Source of the DNA: Nanobdellati archaeon | GTDB taxonomy: Archaea > Nanobdellota > Nanobdellia > UBA10117 | Direction of reading: 5' to 3' | Assembly: GCA_018304365.1 (NCBI GenBank) | Contig: JAGVWH010000022.1 | Location: forward strand, 1 to 5,548 | Length of the DNA: 5,548 bases | Part shown: one piece after another, positions 1 to 5,548 of the stretch | Position numbering within the stretch: the stretch's first letter is position 1 | Layout: each line of letters begins with the position of its first letter | The notes under the pieces: generated by a model | Database searches by the model: none | What the model saw: only the letters and a program-made list of their open reading frames with translations | What the model was told of the DNA's origin: nothing | Position numbers and translations under genes: made by a program

Positions 1-625
1 TATTGACGGCTGGATTGCAGACTGCGCTTTTTCTTTTTCAATTGGCAAAGACGAAGAAAATGAAATTCTAATAAAAGCTACAGAAAATGCTTTGAAAGCA
101 GCTATAAAATTAGCAGTTCCTGGAACAGAAGTAAGAGAAATCGGAAGGGCGGTAAATGACGAAATGGAAAAGCTCGGCGTAAATCCAATAAAAAATCTAA
201 CCGGACATTTAATTCAAAGATACGAACTGCATAGCAATATTAGCATTCCTAGTTTTGACAACAACGATAGAACAAAACTTAAGGAGGATATGGTTATAGC
301 AATTGAACCGTTTGCAACAAAAGGAACTGGTTTAGTTTCAGAAATAAAAGATTTTCATATTTTCAGATATGTTGGCAGAGGAAATCTAAGAACGTCGAGA
401 GAAGTTTTGCAGTACGTAATTAACGAATACAAAACTCTTCCTTTCTCTCGCAAATGGATTCTGAAAAAGTTTGGACCTCTAAACGCAAACTTATTTTTGC
501 GCCAAGGGGCTGCAAACGGAATTCTTGAAAGCTACGGGCCTTTGAAAGTCACGTCCAATCATAAAGCGGCTCAGACTGAACACACAATAATAGTAAAAGA
601 AAAACCAATAATAACAACAAAATAA
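1..625 (+). CDS. map: Methionine aminopeptidase, type II (archaeal), 5'-truncated by the window edge
   Basis: The enzyme removes the initiator methionine from nascent proteins in the cytosol, using two metal ions. The frame is open from base 2, with no start codon in the window, and 207 residues are visible. A TTG at 92 is an internal leucine, not the start. Visible family residues, in fragment numbering: the second metal-binding aspartate in the IADCAFSF stretch (D7), the histidine in NLTGH (H69), a second active-site histidine in YELH (H77), the metal-binding glutamate in VIAIEPF (E102), and the last one in QTEHTIIV (E193). Spacing matches the Pyrococcus-type enzyme of about 295 residues, so roughly 86 residues are missing, including the first metal-binding aspartate. 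The region around 140-180 (FSRKWILKKF, then LESYGPL) matches the helical insertion that separates type II from type I enzymes. The gene converges on the tiny acidic gene, 12 bases away. The family call is firm. Confidence 0.97.
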   Translation, partial: IDGWIADCAFSFSIGKDEENEILIKATENALKAAIKLAVPGTEVREIGRAVNDEMEKLGVNPIKNLTGHLIQRYELHSNISIPSFDNNDRTKLKEDMVIAIEPFATKGTGLVSEIKDFHIFRYVGRGNLRTSREVLQYVINEYKTLPFSRKWILKKFGPLNANLFLRQGAANGILESYGPLKVTSNHKAAQTEHTIIVKEKPIITTK

Positions 626-630
626 AAAAT
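600..630 (-). terminator. T-rich archaeal-type terminator for the leftward cdc48/acidic-gene block
   Basis: Just past the stop codon of the acidic gene, the minus strand carries a run of six T (629 to 624) followed by further T-rich sequence through about 600. Archaeal RNA polymerase commonly terminates on such tracts without a hairpin. The tract lies inside the 3' end of map, where it encodes the Lys/Ile/Thr-rich tail. On the plus strand, 630-639 (TTTAGTTTTT) could likewise serve map. This rests on composition only. Confidence 0.4.
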
Positions 631-637
631 TTAGTTT

Positions 638-763
638 TTAGTATTCATCATCCGAATCTTCTTCGGTGTCATCGCTGCTTTCTTCGTCATCTTCAGACTC
701 GTCAGTATCAGCGTCATCGGTATCTTTATCCTCATCCCAGTCATCTAACTTTAGTTCATACAT
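638..763 (-). CDS. Tiny, extremely acidic protein of unknown function (41 aa)
   Basis: I do not recognise this protein. The 41 residues begin MYELKLDDWDEDKD and end DSDDEY. Twenty-five of the 41 are Asp or Glu, only two are Lys, and the rest are mostly Ser and Thr, so it is very probably disordered and carries a net charge near -23. Its only aromatic residues are Y2, W9 and the terminal Y41. It is credible as a gene despite its size: GGAGGT at 775-770 sits six bases before the ATG and is the clearest Shine-Dalgarno sequence in the window. A TATA-like element lies further upstream, and a T-rich terminator follows. It starts 48 bases after the cdc48 stop on the same strand, so it may be co-transcribed with cdc48, transcribed separately, or both. 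Possible roles, all inference, are an acidic partner or adaptor peptide for Cdc48, a nucleic-acid mimic, or a counter-ion protein. Low-complexity composition makes homology hard to judge. Confidence 0.72.
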   Translation of the reverse strand: MYELKLDDWDEDKDTDDADTDESEDDEESSDDTEEDSDDEY

Positions 764-769
764 AATTGA

Positions 770-775
770 ACCTCC
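770..775 (-). promoter_or_regulatory. Strong Shine-Dalgarno site of the 41-aa acidic gene
   Basis: The minus strand reads GGAGGT, then six bases, then ATG at 763. This fixes the start codon and is the main evidence that the small frame is translated. The other complete genes in the window show no comparable site. Confidence 0.75.
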
Positions 776-795
776 GATCACGCAGAGCTAAAACC

Positions 796-806
796 CATAT
801 ATAAGG
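796..806 (-). promoter_or_regulatory. TATA-like element upstream of the acidic gene
   Basis: The minus strand reads CCTTATATATG. Its centre (about 800) is some 37 bases before the ATG at 763, which would put transcription start near 774-776 and give a short leader that barely contains the Shine-Dalgarno site. It lies just past the cdc48 stop codon at 812. The gene could therefore be expressed independently of cdc48. Position and sequence fit, but the short leader makes this only moderately convincing. Confidence 0.45.
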
Positions 807-811
807 TTTAC

Positions 812-3115
812 TTAACCAGTGTAAAATGGTTGATTTATGTTCTTTTTTACCGAAGCCATAGTTGCAATATAACGCTCTGTTTCTTCCTTCTCTAAGCTTG
901 GTTTTACACTCTCCAATGCAGATTCGAAATGTTTCCATGCCACTTCCTTAGCATCGAGATTTTCTCTCAAAGCTGTCATAGCGGCCTCTCTGCATACACC
1001 TTCTAAATCTGCTCCACTATATCCTTCGGTTCGCTCTGCAAGTTCGGTAATAGAAACCAACTTGGCAAGAGGCATTTCTTTGGTGTGAACTTTCAATATA
1101 TCTATTCTCACTTCTTTTGTTGGTGGAATTATCAATATGCTTCTATCAAAACGTCCGGATCTTATTAGTGATGGATCAATTAATTCTGGTCTATTTGTTG
1201 CTGCTAGCACCACTACATCTGTCAGAGCTTCAATACCATCGAGCTCTGTAAGTATTTGATTTACAACACGTTCTGAAACTCTTCCGCCAGGATCTAATCC
1301 GCGTCTTGGAACTATTGCATCGATTTCATCAAAGAAAACTATACAAGGTGCAACCTGTCGCGCTTTCTTGAAAATATCTCTTACTGCTTTTTCTGATTCG
1401 CCCATCCATTTGCTTAAAACTTCTGGACCTTTTACTGAAATGAAATTTGCCTGCGATTCTGTTGCTACAGCTTTTGCCAAAAGTGTTTTGCCGCATCCAC
1501 TCGGACCATATAACAAAATTCCGCGAGGCGGTCTTATTCCTAATTTTTTGAATTTTTCCGGATATTTTAAAGGCCATTCTACAGCTTCTATTAATTCCTG
1601 CTTTGCTTTTACAAGTCCGCCAATATCTGTCCAGTTAACTTTTGGGCTTTCGATTAAAACTTCTCTCATTGCGCTTGGTCTTACCATCTTAAGTGCTTCT
1701 TTAAAGTCCTGTTTTACAACTTTCAATTTTTCAAGAATTTCACTCGGAATTTGCTCTTCTGCATTCAAATCTACTTTAGCAAGCTCTCTTCGCAAAACCG
1801 CCATAGCTGCTTCTTTACACAAACTTTCCAGATCCGCTCCGACAAAACCATGAGTAACTTCTGCAAGCTCTTTCAAGTCAACATTTTTTTCAAGAGGCAT
1901 ATGTCTAGTATGAATCTTTAAAATAATAAGTCGTCCATTTTTATCCGGGACTCCGATTTCTATTTCCCTATCAAAACGTCCGCCTCGTCTTAATGCAGGA
2001 TCGAGAGAATCCTGCCGATTTGTTGCTGCTATAACTATAACTTTACCTCTGGATTTCAAACCATCCATTAGCGCTAATAATTGTGCAACAACTCTGCGCT
2101 CTACTTCGCCATATGATTCTTCTCTTTTCGGAGCTATTGCGTCTATTTCATCAATAAAAATTATAGACGGCGCATTCTTTTCAGCCTCATTAAATATATC
2201 TCTTAATCTTTTTTCGGCATCACCGACAAACTTACTCATAATTTCCGGACCATTAATTGAAATAAAATTAGCACTTGATTCATTTGCTACCGCTTTTGCC
2301 AAAAGTGTTTTTCCAGTGCCGGGCGGCCCATACAATAAAACACCTTTCGGCGGCTGTATTCCAAGAGTTTCAAAAATTTCGGGATGTTTCATAGGAAGCT
2401 CTATCATCTCTCTTACTTTTGTTAGCTCTTCTTTCAATCCGCCAATATCTTCATATGTTACATCAGGAACGCGCTCTTCCTTAAGCTCGACCGCTTCTGG
2501 TTTCAAGTCTATTTCCGTATCGGCTGTTATTACTACACTTTCTTTTGGACTAGAATTTAATATCAAGAATTTTATATCTGCAAAACCAAATGCTAAATTA
2601 AACTCGTCTTCGAATGCTAATCTAAAAATATCTTCAAAATTTCCCGAACTAACAGTTCTGCGTCTTCTGTTTCCGCCAAGCGAAATTATATCGCCTTTAC
2701 GTACTGGCCTGTCTAATAAAGCTCTTTTGAAAATAGATGGATGTGCTTGAAATATAACTCCCTTCTGAACTGGTGCAAGCGAAATTGTTTTTGCTGCTTT
2801 AACTTGGCAAGGTCTTATTGTTACATACTCGCTTATCGATGCTCCTGCATTTCTTCTTACTAAACCATCCATTCGGATTATTGCTAAACCAATATCTGCT
2901 GGAAATGCTCTTGCAGCAATTGCAACAGTTTTTCTTGAGCCTTCGAGCTCAACAACAGAACCTTGATTAATTCCTAAATCCTTCATAATTGCAGAATCTA
3001 AACGTACAACTCCGCGGTTTACATCATCTTGCGAAGCTTCAGCAACTTTTAACTTAACTTCCTTTTTGCTGTCGCTGTTAATTTTGCTAGAATCTGCTAG
3101 AGCTGCCATCGACAT
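812..3115 (-). CDS. cdc48: Cdc48/VAT (p97-like) AAA+ ATPase, two tandem ATPase rings
   Basis: This hexameric cytosolic unfoldase pulls proteins through its pore using ATP. In archaea it can feed the 20S proteasome. It has 767 residues, normal for the family. The N-terminal substrate/cofactor domain covers about 20-205 and is followed by ring D1 (about 219-440) and ring D2 (about 492-740). D1 has Walker A GPPGTGKT (263-270), pore loop KFVG (295-298), Walker B IIFIDE (318-323), sensor N366 and arginine fingers R380 and R383. D2 has Walker A GPSGCGKT (537-544), pore loop KWMG (569-572), Walker B IVFFDE (592-597), N641, R655 and R658. All key residues are present, so both rings should be active. 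The tail ends QPFYTG, close to but not exactly the hydrophobic-Tyr-X proteasome-docking motif. There is no Shine-Dalgarno sequence. The second methionine (codon 3, 3109) fits the upstream TATA spacing better than the first and may be the true start. The 79-aa gene lies 49 bases upstream on the same strand. Confidence 0.97.
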   Translation of the reverse strand: MSMAALADSSKINSDSKKEVKLKVAEASQDDVNRGVVRLDSAIMKDLGINQGSVVELEGSRKTVAIAARAFPADIGLAIIRMDGLVRRNAGASISEYVTIRPCQVKAAKTISLAPVQKGVIFQAHPSIFKRALLDRPVRKGDIISLGGNRRRRTVSSGNFEDIFRLAFEDEFNLAFGFADIKFLILNSSPKESVVITADTEIDLKPEAVELKEERVPDVTYEDIGGLKEELTKVREMIELPMKHPEIFETLGIQPPKGVLLYGPPGTGKTLLAKAVANESSANFISINGPEIMSKFVGDAEKRLRDIFNEAEKNAPSIIFIDEIDAIAPKREESYGEVERRVVAQLLALMDGLKSRGKVIVIAATNRQDSLDPALRRGGRFDREIEIGVPDKNGRLIILKIHTRHMPLEKNVDLKELAEVTHGFVGADLESLCKEAAMAVLRRELAKVDLNAEEQIPSEILEKLKVVKQDFKEALKMVRPSAMREVLIESPKVNWTDIGGLVKAKQELIEAVEWPLKYPEKFKKLGIRPPRGILLYGPSGCGKTLLAKAVATESQANFISVKGPEVLSKWMGESEKAVRDIFKKARQVAPCIVFFDEIDAIVPRRGLDPGGRVSERVVNQILTELDGIEALTDVVVLAATNRPELIDPSLIRSGRFDRSILIIPPTKEVRIDILKVHTKEMPLAKLVSITELAERTEGYSGADLEGVCREAAMTALRENLDAKEVAWKHFESALESVKPSLEKEETERYIATMASVKKNINQPFYTG

Positions 3116-3132
3116 AGAACTAATACAGAGGC

Positions 3133-3142
3133 TTAAAATACT
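3133..3142 (-). promoter_or_regulatory. Probable TATA element of cdc48
   Basis: The minus strand reads AGTATTTTAA. Its core TATTTTAA (3140-3133) is centred about 21.5 bases before the first ATG (3115) and 27.5 bases before the second in-frame ATG (3109). Leaderless archaeal genes usually have this distance near 26-27, which favours the second ATG. It suggests that cdc48 does not depend only on read-through from the 79-aa gene. Confidence 0.45.
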
Positions 3143-3164
3143 TTATGAGTGGATGCTCTTATAT

Positions 3165-3404
3165 CTACTTTAATTTCCGCGTAGCTGAAGATCTAATCGT
3201 TACAAGCATCTCTGGAGCGTATTGTTTGGCGTAATCAAATGCCATATTTTCATAGCCAGAATTTAATAGAAATCTCACCATATCCTTAGCATCTTTAATT
3301 TTTTTTTCTGCTCTTACTTCGCGCATATAAGTGGCTTTCTTTGCCTTTACTTCAAGTCGCTTATTATATTTCTTCATATATTCTTTTTTACGCTCAGTAA
3401 TCAT
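3165..3404 (-). CDS. Small basic protein of unknown function (79 aa)
   Basis: I do not recognise this protein. Its first half (about residues 1-42, from MITERKKEYMKKYNKRLE onwards) is dense in Lys, Arg and Glu and looks like one long charged helix. The second half (about 41-70) is less charged, with FLLNSGYENMAFDYAKQY, and could form a short helical hairpin. A Ser/Thr/Arg/Lys tail follows. There is no cysteine, signal peptide or membrane segment. The net charge is clearly positive, so binding to RNA, DNA or the ribosome is possible, but this is inference. The ATG at 3404 is 26.5 bases from the centre of a TATA element and lacks a Shine-Dalgarno site, the pattern of a leaderless gene, which supports the gene and its start. 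It is divergent from radB across 50 bases and 49 bases upstream of cdc48 on the same strand. Confidence 0.75.
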   Translation of the reverse strand: MITERKKEYMKKYNKRLEVKAKKATYMREVRAEKKIKDAKDMVRFLLNSGYENMAFDYAKQYAPEMLVTIRSSATRKLK

Positions 3405-3425
3405 AGTAATCCAATACTATTACTT

Positions 3426-3435
3426 CTTTTAAACC
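3426..3435. promoter_or_regulatory. Shared, nearly symmetrical TATA element between the 79-aa gene and radB
   Basis: The plus strand reads CTTTTAAACC, with the palindromic core TTTAAA at 3428-3433. Its centre (3430.5) is 26.5 bases from the leftward ATG (3404) and 24.5 bases from the rightward ATG (3455), so it is correctly placed for leaderless transcription both ways. The leftward direction also has a purine-rich GCAAGG ahead of the core that could act as a BRE. The rightward direction has a pyrimidine-rich TACTTC instead, suggesting the leftward promoter is the stronger. Confidence 0.6.
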
Positions 3436-3454
3436 TTGCGAGTTCTAACTCTGT

Positions 3455-4177
3455 ATGCAAAAAACGTCTTCGGGCTCGCCTATATTAGATGAATTATTGA
3501 ACGGTGGATTTGAGAAAGAAGTAATTACAACTCTATATGGTCCTGCCGGCTCGGGCAAATCGAATATTGCGATGATTGCAACGGCTTCAGTTGTAAAGCA
3601 AGGCAAAAATGTAATTTATATTGATACTGAGGGCGGATTTTCAGCAGAGCGGATGAAACAGCTTCTTCCATATGATTATGAAAGAATTATGAAAAATATA
3701 ATTCTTCTAAAGCCAACAAGTTTTGATGAACAGAAAAAACATTTTGCAAAACTTAACGGCGCTGTCGATAAAGATAAAATTGGACTAATAGTTGTCGATT
3801 CTATAACAATGCTTTATAGATTAGAAAAAGGTTCTGATGAAGAAATAAGAGTAACTAACAAAGAACTTGCGAAACAGCTTTCGCAATTGTCTGAAATTGC
3901 GCGCAAGAAAGATATTCCCATTTTAGTTACTAATCAAGTCTATGCAGATTTCAATAAAGAAGGTAATTTTCATATGGTTGGCGGCGACTTACTAAAATAT
4001 TGGAGCAAAGATATTGTAAAACTTGAATTTGAAAATCAGTACAGACGCGCAGCAATTGTTAAGCATAGGTCGCTTCCTGAAGGAAAAAATATGACATTTG
4101 AAATAAGTAATGCCGGTATTTATCCAGTAAAACTGAAAAAGAAATTAAAACTGAAAAAGAAATTTAGCTTATTCTGA
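3455..4177 (+). CDS. radB: RadB, archaeal RecA/RadA-family DNA repair and recombination protein
   Basis: RadB is a paralogue of the RadA recombinase found in euryarchaea and DPANN archaea. It consists of the ATPase core without RadA's N-terminal DNA-binding domain and is thought to assist RadA in homologous recombination. The 240 residues begin directly with the core (SGSPILDELLNGGFEKEV). Walker A is GPAGSGKS (29-36), the conserved IDTEGGFS stretch is at 55-62, Walker B is LIVVD (111-115), and the RecA-type glutamine is in VTNQV (Q161). The HMVGGDLLKYWSKDIVKLE region near the C-terminus is typical of RadB/RadA. Beyond the usual end (about GIYPV, 221-225) there is a lysine-rich tail, KLKKKLKLKKKFSLF, made by a perfect 18-base tandem duplication. 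No Shine-Dalgarno site is seen, and the start is probably leaderless. The last nine bases overlap the 3' end of the convergent 281-aa gene. Confidence 0.95.
   Translation: MQKTSSGSPILDELLNGGFEKEVITTLYGPAGSGKSNIAMIATASVVKQGKNVIYIDTEGGFSAERMKQLLPYDYERIMKNIILLKPTSFDEQKKHFAKLNGAVDKDKIGLIVVDSITMLYRLEKGSDEEIRVTNKELAKQLSQLSEIARKKDIPILVTNQVYADFNKEGNFHMVGGDLLKYWSKDIVKLEFENQYRRAAIVKHRSLPEGKNMTFEISNAGIYPVKLKKKLKLKKKFSLF
4129..4164 (+). repeat. Perfect 18-base tandem duplication in the radB 3' end
   Basis: The unit AAAACTGAAAAAGAAATT occurs at 4129-4146 and again, without a mismatch, at 4147-4164. Its length is a multiple of three, so the frame is kept. It encodes two rounds of Lys-Leu-Lys-Lys-Lys followed by Leu or Phe. 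This lengthens the basic tail of RadB and probably arose by replication slippage. Confidence 0.95.
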
Positions 4178-5014
4178 ATCAAAAAACCTGAACGCGCTTC
4201 CATCCGCCGGGAAAACTCTCAAATCATAGTCTTTGCTTGGCTCTCCGTAAACAAACCGATCTATGGTTTGATTGGGCTGTTTGTTTTGCAGAATTGTTTC
4301 CGTAACTTTGAAGACGCTTCGCCCCAAGTAATGGTTGAATAACAAGTCTGCTAGCTTTTCGCGCTGCGGGCAGCTGTTTTTAATAATCCACTTGTCGCGC
4401 TTGTAAATTTCTGCGACGCCTTTGAATTCGTAATCTTCAAGCTTGCCTATGTACAGATTTTGATTTGCTATGTCTTTCTCTACAAACAAGTCTAAACCTA
4501 ATTGCTCAAGTTCTTGGGCAAGAACGAACGATGTAAACATTACCCTCTTCCGGCTGCTGGGAGTAAAAACAAACTCGTAATCGTAATCTTTTGAAAACTC
4601 GTCTTTCCACTTTGGTTTTAGAACCCCGATATATCCAATATTAATAGTATACTCTATTCGCGGTAGCTCTCTGTCGCCTAACTCATTTACGCAATTCAGC
4701 TGCTCCCAAGCTCGCATTTTATCAAACAACGTAATTGCGGCTCCTGGAGAGGCGCAGTTAAATTTTACATTTAACTTGTATATGTGGTCGAAAACTTCAT
4801 CTATTAGTTCTTCGTCACTTTCTTGCGGATCAAAGTGGACGTTGTTATAGAGTTGCGCTTCTATGTCGGGCCTTGTTTCCTCTGGCTTTATATTTGTTGA
4901 TTTTCTTGGCAATCGTTGGAAATCCGCACCAGGAACTTGCTGCACAAGCTCTTCCAAGCTACTGTGTATCTGCCTTACAAGCGCGAGCGTTCTGTGAGAA
5001 TTTTCTAATTCCAT
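4169..5014 (-). CDS. Protein of unknown function (281 aa)
   Basis: I do not recognise this family. The first 27 residues (MELENSHRTLALVRQIHSSL and on) look like an amphipathic helix or short coiled coil. A probably flexible, charged stretch follows to about 75. The remainder alternates predicted strands and helices (for example IEYTINIGYIGVL at 120-132 and YDYEFVFTPSSRKRVMFTSF at 144-163). It ends FRFFDSE. There is no P-loop, zinc-ligand pattern, signal peptide or membrane segment. Its three cysteines (87, 108, 215) are isolated. The start is supported by a CCTTAAGAAAG element centred 26.5 bases before the ATG, with no Shine-Dalgarno site. Hand counts of three 60-base stretches gave 43-48% G+C, against 30-38% in sampled parts of radB and cdc48, so it may be a later arrival. 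It lies 52 bases after topA and overlaps radB by nine bases at the 3' ends. Confidence 0.85.
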   Translation of the reverse strand: MELENSHRTLALVRQIHSSLEELVQQVPGADFQRLPRKSTNIKPEETRPDIEAQLYNNVHFDPQESDEELIDEVFDHIYKLNVKFNCASPGAAITLFDKMRAWEQLNCVNELGDRELPRIEYTINIGYIGVLKPKWKDEFSKDYDYEFVFTPSSRKRVMFTSFVLAQELEQLGLDLFVEKDIANQNLYIGKLEDYEFKGVAEIYKRDKWIIKNSCPQREKLADLLFNHYLGRSVFKVTETILQNKQPNQTIDRFVYGEPSKDYDLRVFPADGSAFRFFDSE

Positions 5015-5033
5015 GGAAACTTTAACGCAAAAA

Positions 5034-5044
5034 CTTTCTTAAGG
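5034..5044 (-). promoter_or_regulatory. TATA-like element of the 281-aa gene
   Basis: The minus strand reads CCTTAAGAAAG, preceded by A-rich AAAAAG that could be a BRE. The symmetrical core CTTAAG (5038-5043) is centred 26.5 bases before the ATG at 5014, the same spacing as at the 79-aa gene. The core is not a strong TATA match, so the support comes mainly from position. Confidence 0.45.
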
Positions 5045-5066
5045 CTTTTTAGTCTGCTCCGCTTTT

Positions 5067-5222
5067 TTACCTGGGCACTTTGGGTTTGCCCCAGTCTTTT
5101 TTGCTCGGACACTTGTGATTCAGACACATTTGATAATGCCTTTTGGCCGCGATTTTAAGTATAGGAAATTTACACTGCTCACAATTCTTATCGGTTTTTA
5201 CAACAGCTCCATGCTGCGGCAG
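5067..5222 (-). pseudogene. topA: Severed 3' end of topA: second C-terminal zinc ribbon, out of frame
   Basis: Read one frame over from the upstream topA frame, this stretch gives LPQHGAVVKTDKNCEQC at its start, then KFPILKIAAKRHYQMC, LNHKC and a basic end GKPKVPR before a TAA at 5069-5067. The CxxC...CxxxxC set is a second zinc ribbon of the topoisomerase IA C-terminal type. PLPQHG followed by a TDKNCEQC-like segment is what this family normally has right after the first ribbon's TYPLP. The stretch is free of stops and well preserved. It has no start codon of its own that would make sense, so it is the detached tail of topA, cut off by the 8-base duplication at 5215-5230. Confidence 0.88.
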
Positions 5223-5548
5223 TGCGGCAGAGGATATGTATTTTTACATTTAGGATAGCCGTCGCAGGCGGCAAACTGCTTGCCTGTTCTCTTAGAATGA
5301 ATAATTCTAACACTGCCAATATTGCATTTATTGCATTTCATAAGAAAATTAGCCGTAATACGCATTTCATGCAAAGCGTCCCCTAACTCATTTCCTATAT
5401 TGCTCTTATGTTTCTCGATATTACCTGAAATTTTTAACAAAGTTTTATATGCGTTCTCCAAAACAACATCACTCTTTAGTTTATGCATTCGTATTTTCTC
5501 CATATCACTTTCAAATTTACGTGTCATTTTCTTGTCAAGAATATCTGG
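5198..5548 (-). CDS. topA: DNA topoisomerase I (type IA), C-terminal part; 5' end outside the window and 3' end frameshifted
   Basis: Type IA topoisomerases relax negative supercoils by cutting one strand. The catalytic tyrosine and Toprim domain lie outside the window. The frame enters open at 5548. PDILDKKMTRKFESDMEKI matches the conserved family segment at the end of the core, where lineages usually read 'ILD...T..FE..M..I'. A helical stretch follows, then the first zinc ribbon: CNKC and AACDGYPKC, with the cysteines separated by SKRTGKQF, ending KNTYPLP. An ATG at 5527 is internal and should not be taken as a start. After TYPLP the frame gives HCRSMELL and stops at 5200-5198, which does not look like the family. 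The normal continuation is one frame away, because of an 8-base tandem duplication. As read, the protein keeps its first ribbon and loses the second. With one copy removed it would run to 5067. Confidence 0.93.
   Translation of the reverse strand, partial: PDILDKKMTRKFESDMEKIRMHKLKSDVVLENAYKTLLKISGNIEKHKSNIGNELGDALHEMRITANFLMKCNKCNIGSVRIIHSKRTGKQFAACDGYPKCKNTYPLPHCRSMELL
5215..5230. repeat. Perfect 8-base tandem duplication that frameshifts topA
   Basis: The plus strand carries TGCGGCAG twice in direct succession (5215-5222 and 5223-5230). On the coding strand this is CTGCCGCA twice. Flanking bases do not extend the repeat. With one copy the topA reading becomes Tyr-Pro-Leu-Pro-Gln-His-Gly and continues through the second ribbon. 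With two copies it becomes Pro-Leu-Pro-His-Cys-Arg and soon stops. Confidence 0.95.

Noticed and set aside
92..94. TTG as the start codon of the methionine aminopeptidase
   Set aside because: The frame is open back to base 2 and the upstream residues include the conserved IADCAFSF metal-binding aspartate, so the TTG is an internal leucine.
638..763. Similarity of the acidic protein to eukaryotic Sem1/DSS1
   Set aside because: Both are short and acidic with Trp among Asp residues, but the match is composition only. No ordered alignment can be made, and the C-terminal helix of Sem1/DSS1 is missing.
756..938. A 60-codon minus-strand frame overlapping the cdc48 3' end and the start of the acidic gene
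   Set aside because: It overlaps both better-supported genes in another frame, and its translation shows nothing recognisable.
1368..1853. A 161-codon open frame on the plus strand opposite cdc48
   Set aside because: It lies wholly inside the strongly supported cdc48 gene, shows no protein-family features, and has no start signals. Open antisense frames are common opposite conserved ATPase coding sequence.
2316..2750. A 144-codon open frame on the plus strand opposite the cdc48 D1 and N-domain region
   Set aside because: Same reason: it mirrors the cdc48 codons, has a low-complexity Ser/Ile-rich translation, and has no promoter or Shine-Dalgarno site.
4157..4174. A PCNA-binding (PIP-like) motif at the RadB C-terminus, KKKFSLF
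   Set aside because: The glutamine and the paired aromatic residues of the motif are missing, and the match is only a few residues in a basic tail.
5198..5222. Programmed ribosomal frameshifting in topA instead of a mutation
   Set aside because: A -1 shift would join the two frames, but there is no slippery heptamer before the TAA at 5200-5198. The exact 8-base duplication explains the break fully.

Overview
The window is archaeal chromosomal sequence, probably from a DPANN or euryarchaeal lineage. The evidence is a type II methionine aminopeptidase, a two-ring Cdc48/VAT ATPase, RadB (a RecA-family protein found in euryarchaea and DPANN archaea), a type IA topoisomerase with C-terminal zinc ribbons, and several genes whose start codon lies about 25-27 bases from a TATA-like element with no Shine-Dalgarno sequence (leaderless mRNAs). 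Intergenic gaps are short (12-52 bases) and most genes are A+T-rich. No RNA genes, CRISPR arrays, insertion sequences or integrase genes were seen. The genus cannot be told from the sequence.

Layout, left to right. The 3' part of map (methionine aminopeptidase) runs rightwards and ends at 625. It converges on a leftward block (3404 to 638) made of a 79-residue basic protein of unknown function, cdc48, and a 41-residue, extremely acidic protein at 638-763 that has its own TATA-like element and the only strong Shine-Dalgarno site in the window. radB runs rightwards from 3455, and a 50-base gap separates it from the divergent 79-residue gene. A nearly symmetrical TATA element in that gap is correctly placed for both genes. 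radB converges, with a 9-base overlap, on an unrecognised 281-residue leftward gene (4169-5014) that looks richer in G+C than its neighbours. The right end holds the 3' part of a leftward topA.

The most striking observation is in topA. A perfect 8-base tandem duplication (5215-5230) throws the reading frame off inside the C-terminal zinc-ribbon region. Removing one copy exactly restores the expected protein, including an intact second four-cysteine ribbon ending at 5067. The downstream part has not decayed, so this is a very recent mutation, a population variant, or a sequencing or assembly error.

Functionally the window holds housekeeping genes: protein N-terminal maturation (map), protein unfolding (cdc48), recombination (radB) and DNA topology (topA). 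Three unrecognised genes lie between them. Nothing here amounts to a clear new defence or mobile system. The items worth following up are the topA duplication, the tiny acidic gene next to cdc48, the shared promoter, and the orphan 281-residue gene.
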